Origin: Synechococcus sp. CO36386bin_37
GTDB lineage: Bacteria > Cyanobacteriota > Cyanobacteriia > PCC-6307 > Cyanobiaceae
Assembly (NCBI GenBank): GCA_011525445.1
Contig: WTGE01000007.1
Span: 1 to 15,842 of the forward strand
Length of the DNA stretch: 15,842 nt
Direction of reading: 5' to 3'
Shown here: positions 14,240 to 15,842 of the stretch, piece by piece
Numbering within the stretch: position 1 is the stretch's first letter
Layout of the letters: each line of letters starts with the position of its first letter
Made by a program: the position numbers and the translations under genes
The notes under the pieces: model-generated
Database searches by the model: none
Seen by the model: only the letters and a program-made list of their open reading frames with translations
Told to the model about the DNA's origin: nothing

Positions 14240-14296
14240 GAAAACTGCGTTTGATTCAAGAGCAATTCATAGGATGTTTTGAGAAGCAACTGAGCG
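14240..14296 (+). promoter_or_regulatory. ilvE-metH spacer, longest gene-free stretch in the window
   Basis: These 57 AT-richer bases contain TTGATTCAA (14251-14259, a 9-base palindrome) and TAGGAT (14270-14275), a possible -10, but no properly spaced -35. There is no hairpin followed by a T run, so no terminator for ilvE is visible. It is too short for a cobalamin or SAM riboswitch of ordinary size. Confidence 0.3.
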
Positions 14297-15842
14297 ATGC
14301 AGGCTGTCATGAAGACACCAAACCTGAACTCCTCACGCTTTCTGACTCGTCTGCATGATCCAACCCGTCCTGTCCTGGTCTTTGATGGGGCCACAGGAAC
14401 CTCGCTGCAGCAGCTGAACCTCACCGCCGACGATTTTGGTGGAGAAGCCCTGGAAGGGTGTAACGAGAATCTTGTTGTCTCCAAACCGGATGCCGTGCAG
14501 GCGGTGCACCGACAGTTTCTGGAGGCCGGTTGTGATGTCGTCGAAACCGATACTTTCGGAGCGGCTTCCATCGTCCTGGCCGAATACGGCTTGGAGGATC
14601 AAGCCTTTGCACTCAACAAACGAGCTGCAGAACTTGCCAAGGAAGTGGCCCTTGAATACAGCAGTGAAACAAAACCACGGTTCGTAGCTGGCTCCATGGG
14701 GCCCACCACGAAACTGCCAACGCTTGGGCACATCGGTTTTGATCAATTGCGGGACTCCTATCAGGAGCAAGCGGAGGGTTTGATTGCCGGAGACGTTGAC
14801 CTGCTGATCATCGAAACCTGTCAGGACGTGCTGCAGATCAAGGCAGCTCTGCAGGGGATCGAACAGGCGTTTGAAACCAGTGGTGAACGTCGACCCTTGA
14901 TGGTGTCAGTGACCATGGAAACAACGGGAACCATGCTGGTGGGGTCCGACATCGCAGCTGTTGTTGCCATCCTGGAGCCATTCCCTATTGATGTTCTCGG
15001 ACTGAATTGTGCGACCGGTCCGGAACAGATGAAAGAGCACATTCGCTATCTGACGGAACACGCACCTTTTGTGGTGAGTTGCATTCCCAATGCAGGATTG
15101 CCTGAAAATGTGGGAGGTGTGGCTCACTACAGGCTCACACCGATAGAACTGAAGATGCAATTAATGCACTTCGTTGAGGATCTGGGTGTTCAAGTCATCG
15201 GAGGATGCTGCGGAACAACACCAGCTCATATTGCTGCTCTTTCAGACATCTCATCAGAACTCAAAGCGGCGCCACGCAATGTCCGCTCCCACCATCATCA
15301 AAGACAAGCTCTGAGTTATGAAGCGGCAGCAGCGTCGATTTACGGAGCAACTCCGTATTTGCAAGACAATTCGTTCTTGATTATCGGCGAACGGTTGAAT
15401 GCCAGCGGTTCAAAAAAAGTCCGTGAATTACTTAACAATGAAGACTGGGACGGGCTGGTCGCCGTTGCTCGCGGTCAAGTCAAAGAAAATGCACACGTCC
15501 TTGATGTCAATGTTGACTACGTAGGTCGTGATGGTGAGAAGGATATGCAAGAACTTGTTAATCGGATCGTAACCAATGTGAACTTGCCATTGATGCTGGA
15601 CTCAACCGAATGGCAAAAAATGGAGGCTGGACTAAAGGTTGCCGGTGGAAAATGTATTCTCAACTCAACAAATTACGAGGACGGAGACGAACGCTTTTTC
15701 AAAGTCCTCGACCTGGCCAAACGCTATGGCGCCGGAGTTGTGATTGGCACGATCGATGAGGATGGAATGGCTCGAACGGCTGATCAAAAAGTTGCCATTG
15801 CAAAGAGGGCCTATCGCGATGCTGTGGAGTATGGAATCCCAG
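14297..15842 (+). CDS. metH: Cobalamin-dependent methionine synthase, 3' truncated by window edge
   Basis: MetH transfers a methyl group from 5-methyltetrahydrofolate through the bound corrinoid to homocysteine. The frame is open to the window end, giving 515 residues of an enzyme usually near 1200. Residues about 14-318 are the homocysteine-binding barrel: [11 protein letters not shown] (28-38), ETDTFGA (83-89), and zinc ligands Cys238 (GLNCATGP), Cys304 and Cys305 (GGCCGTTP), matching the three cysteines of E. coli MetH. The pterin-binding domain starts near 356 ([15 protein letters not shown]) and continues with LDVNVDY (402-408) and LPLMLDST (430-437) to the edge. The cobalamin and activation domains lie outside. 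The start could be ATG 14297 or ATG 14309; neither has a good ribosome site. It is codirectional with ilvE. Confidence 0.95.
   Translation, partial: MQAVMKTPNLNSSRFLTRLHDPTRPVLVFDGATGTSLQQLNLTADDFGGEALEGCNENLVVSKPDAVQAVHRQFLEAGCDVVETDTFGAASIVLAEYGLEDQAFALNKRAAELAKEVALEYSSETKPRFVAGSMGPTTKLPTLGHIGFDQLRDSYQEQAEGLIAGDVDLLIIETCQDVLQIKAALQGIEQAFETSGERRPLMVSVTMETTGTMLVGSDIAAVVAILEPFPIDVLGLNCATGPEQMKEHIRYLTEHAPFVVSCIPNAGLPENVGGVAHYRLTPIELKMQLMHFVEDLGVQVIGGCCGTTPAHIAALSDISSELKAAPRNVRSHHHQRQALSYEAAAASIYGATPYLQDNSFLIIGERLNASGSKKVRELLNNEDWDGLVAVARGQVKENAHVLDVNVDYVGRDGEKDMQELVNRIVTNVNLPLMLDSTEWQKMEAGLKVAGGKCILNSTNYEDGDERFFKVLDLAKRYGAGVVIGTIDEDGMARTADQKVAIAKRAYRDAVEYGIP

Noticed and set aside
13270..14296. 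Cobalamin or SAM riboswitch upstream of cobN, ilvE or metH
   Set aside because: The gaps are under 80 bases and show no conserved box or paired stems of those classes.

Overview
The window looks like core chromosome of a marine picocyanobacterium (Synechococcus/Cyanobium type). Several protein families here are largely cyanobacterial: a DUF1995 protein, a DUF4330 protein and a coiled-coil DivIVA-like protein next to coaD. HemJ, a long CobN and a cobalamin-dependent MetH fit the same picture. Packing is very dense: genes abut or overlap, the longest stretch without a gene is about 57 bases (14240-14296), and there are no RNA genes, insertion sequences, phage genes or CRISPR arrays. The assignment rests on family recognition, not on a database match.

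Layout. (1) 1-2481, plus strand: the end of a DUF1995 gene, a membrane-anchored DUF4330 gene, and dacB (D-Ala-D-Ala carboxypeptidase, PBP4 type), the last two joined by an ATGA overlap. (2) 2456-3899, minus strand: coaD followed after 10 bases by a DivIVA-like coiled-coil gene, whose 3' end overlaps the 3' end of dacB. (3) 3955-9521, plus strand: six closely packed genes, namely uvrC, a small secreted Cys-containing protein, a photolyase-related protein, hemJ, a PHP-domain phosphoesterase and an unrecognised 190-residue protein. (4) 9511-13245, minus strand: cobN, again overlapping its convergent neighbour tail to tail. (5) 13322-15842, plus strand: ilvE and the first 515 codons of metH, which runs off the window.

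How the genes relate. uvrC and the photolyase-related gene put two DNA-repair functions in one overlapping run. HemJ (haem/chlorophyll) and CobN (corrinoid) are both tetrapyrrole enzymes. MetH uses the corrinoid cofactor whose synthesis needs CobN, so a B12 maker and a B12 user flank ilvE. dacB and the DivIVA-like gene both plausibly concern cell wall or cell shape.

I found no obviously new multi-gene system. The points most worth a second look are these: the photolyase-related protein has lost three of the four 4Fe-4S cysteines of its family, through a clean 11-residue deletion plus a substitution; UvrC beside it lacks one of its four cluster cysteines; and dacB contains a perfect 15-bp inverted repeat inside its coding sequence, with a 12-bp direct repeat just downstream.
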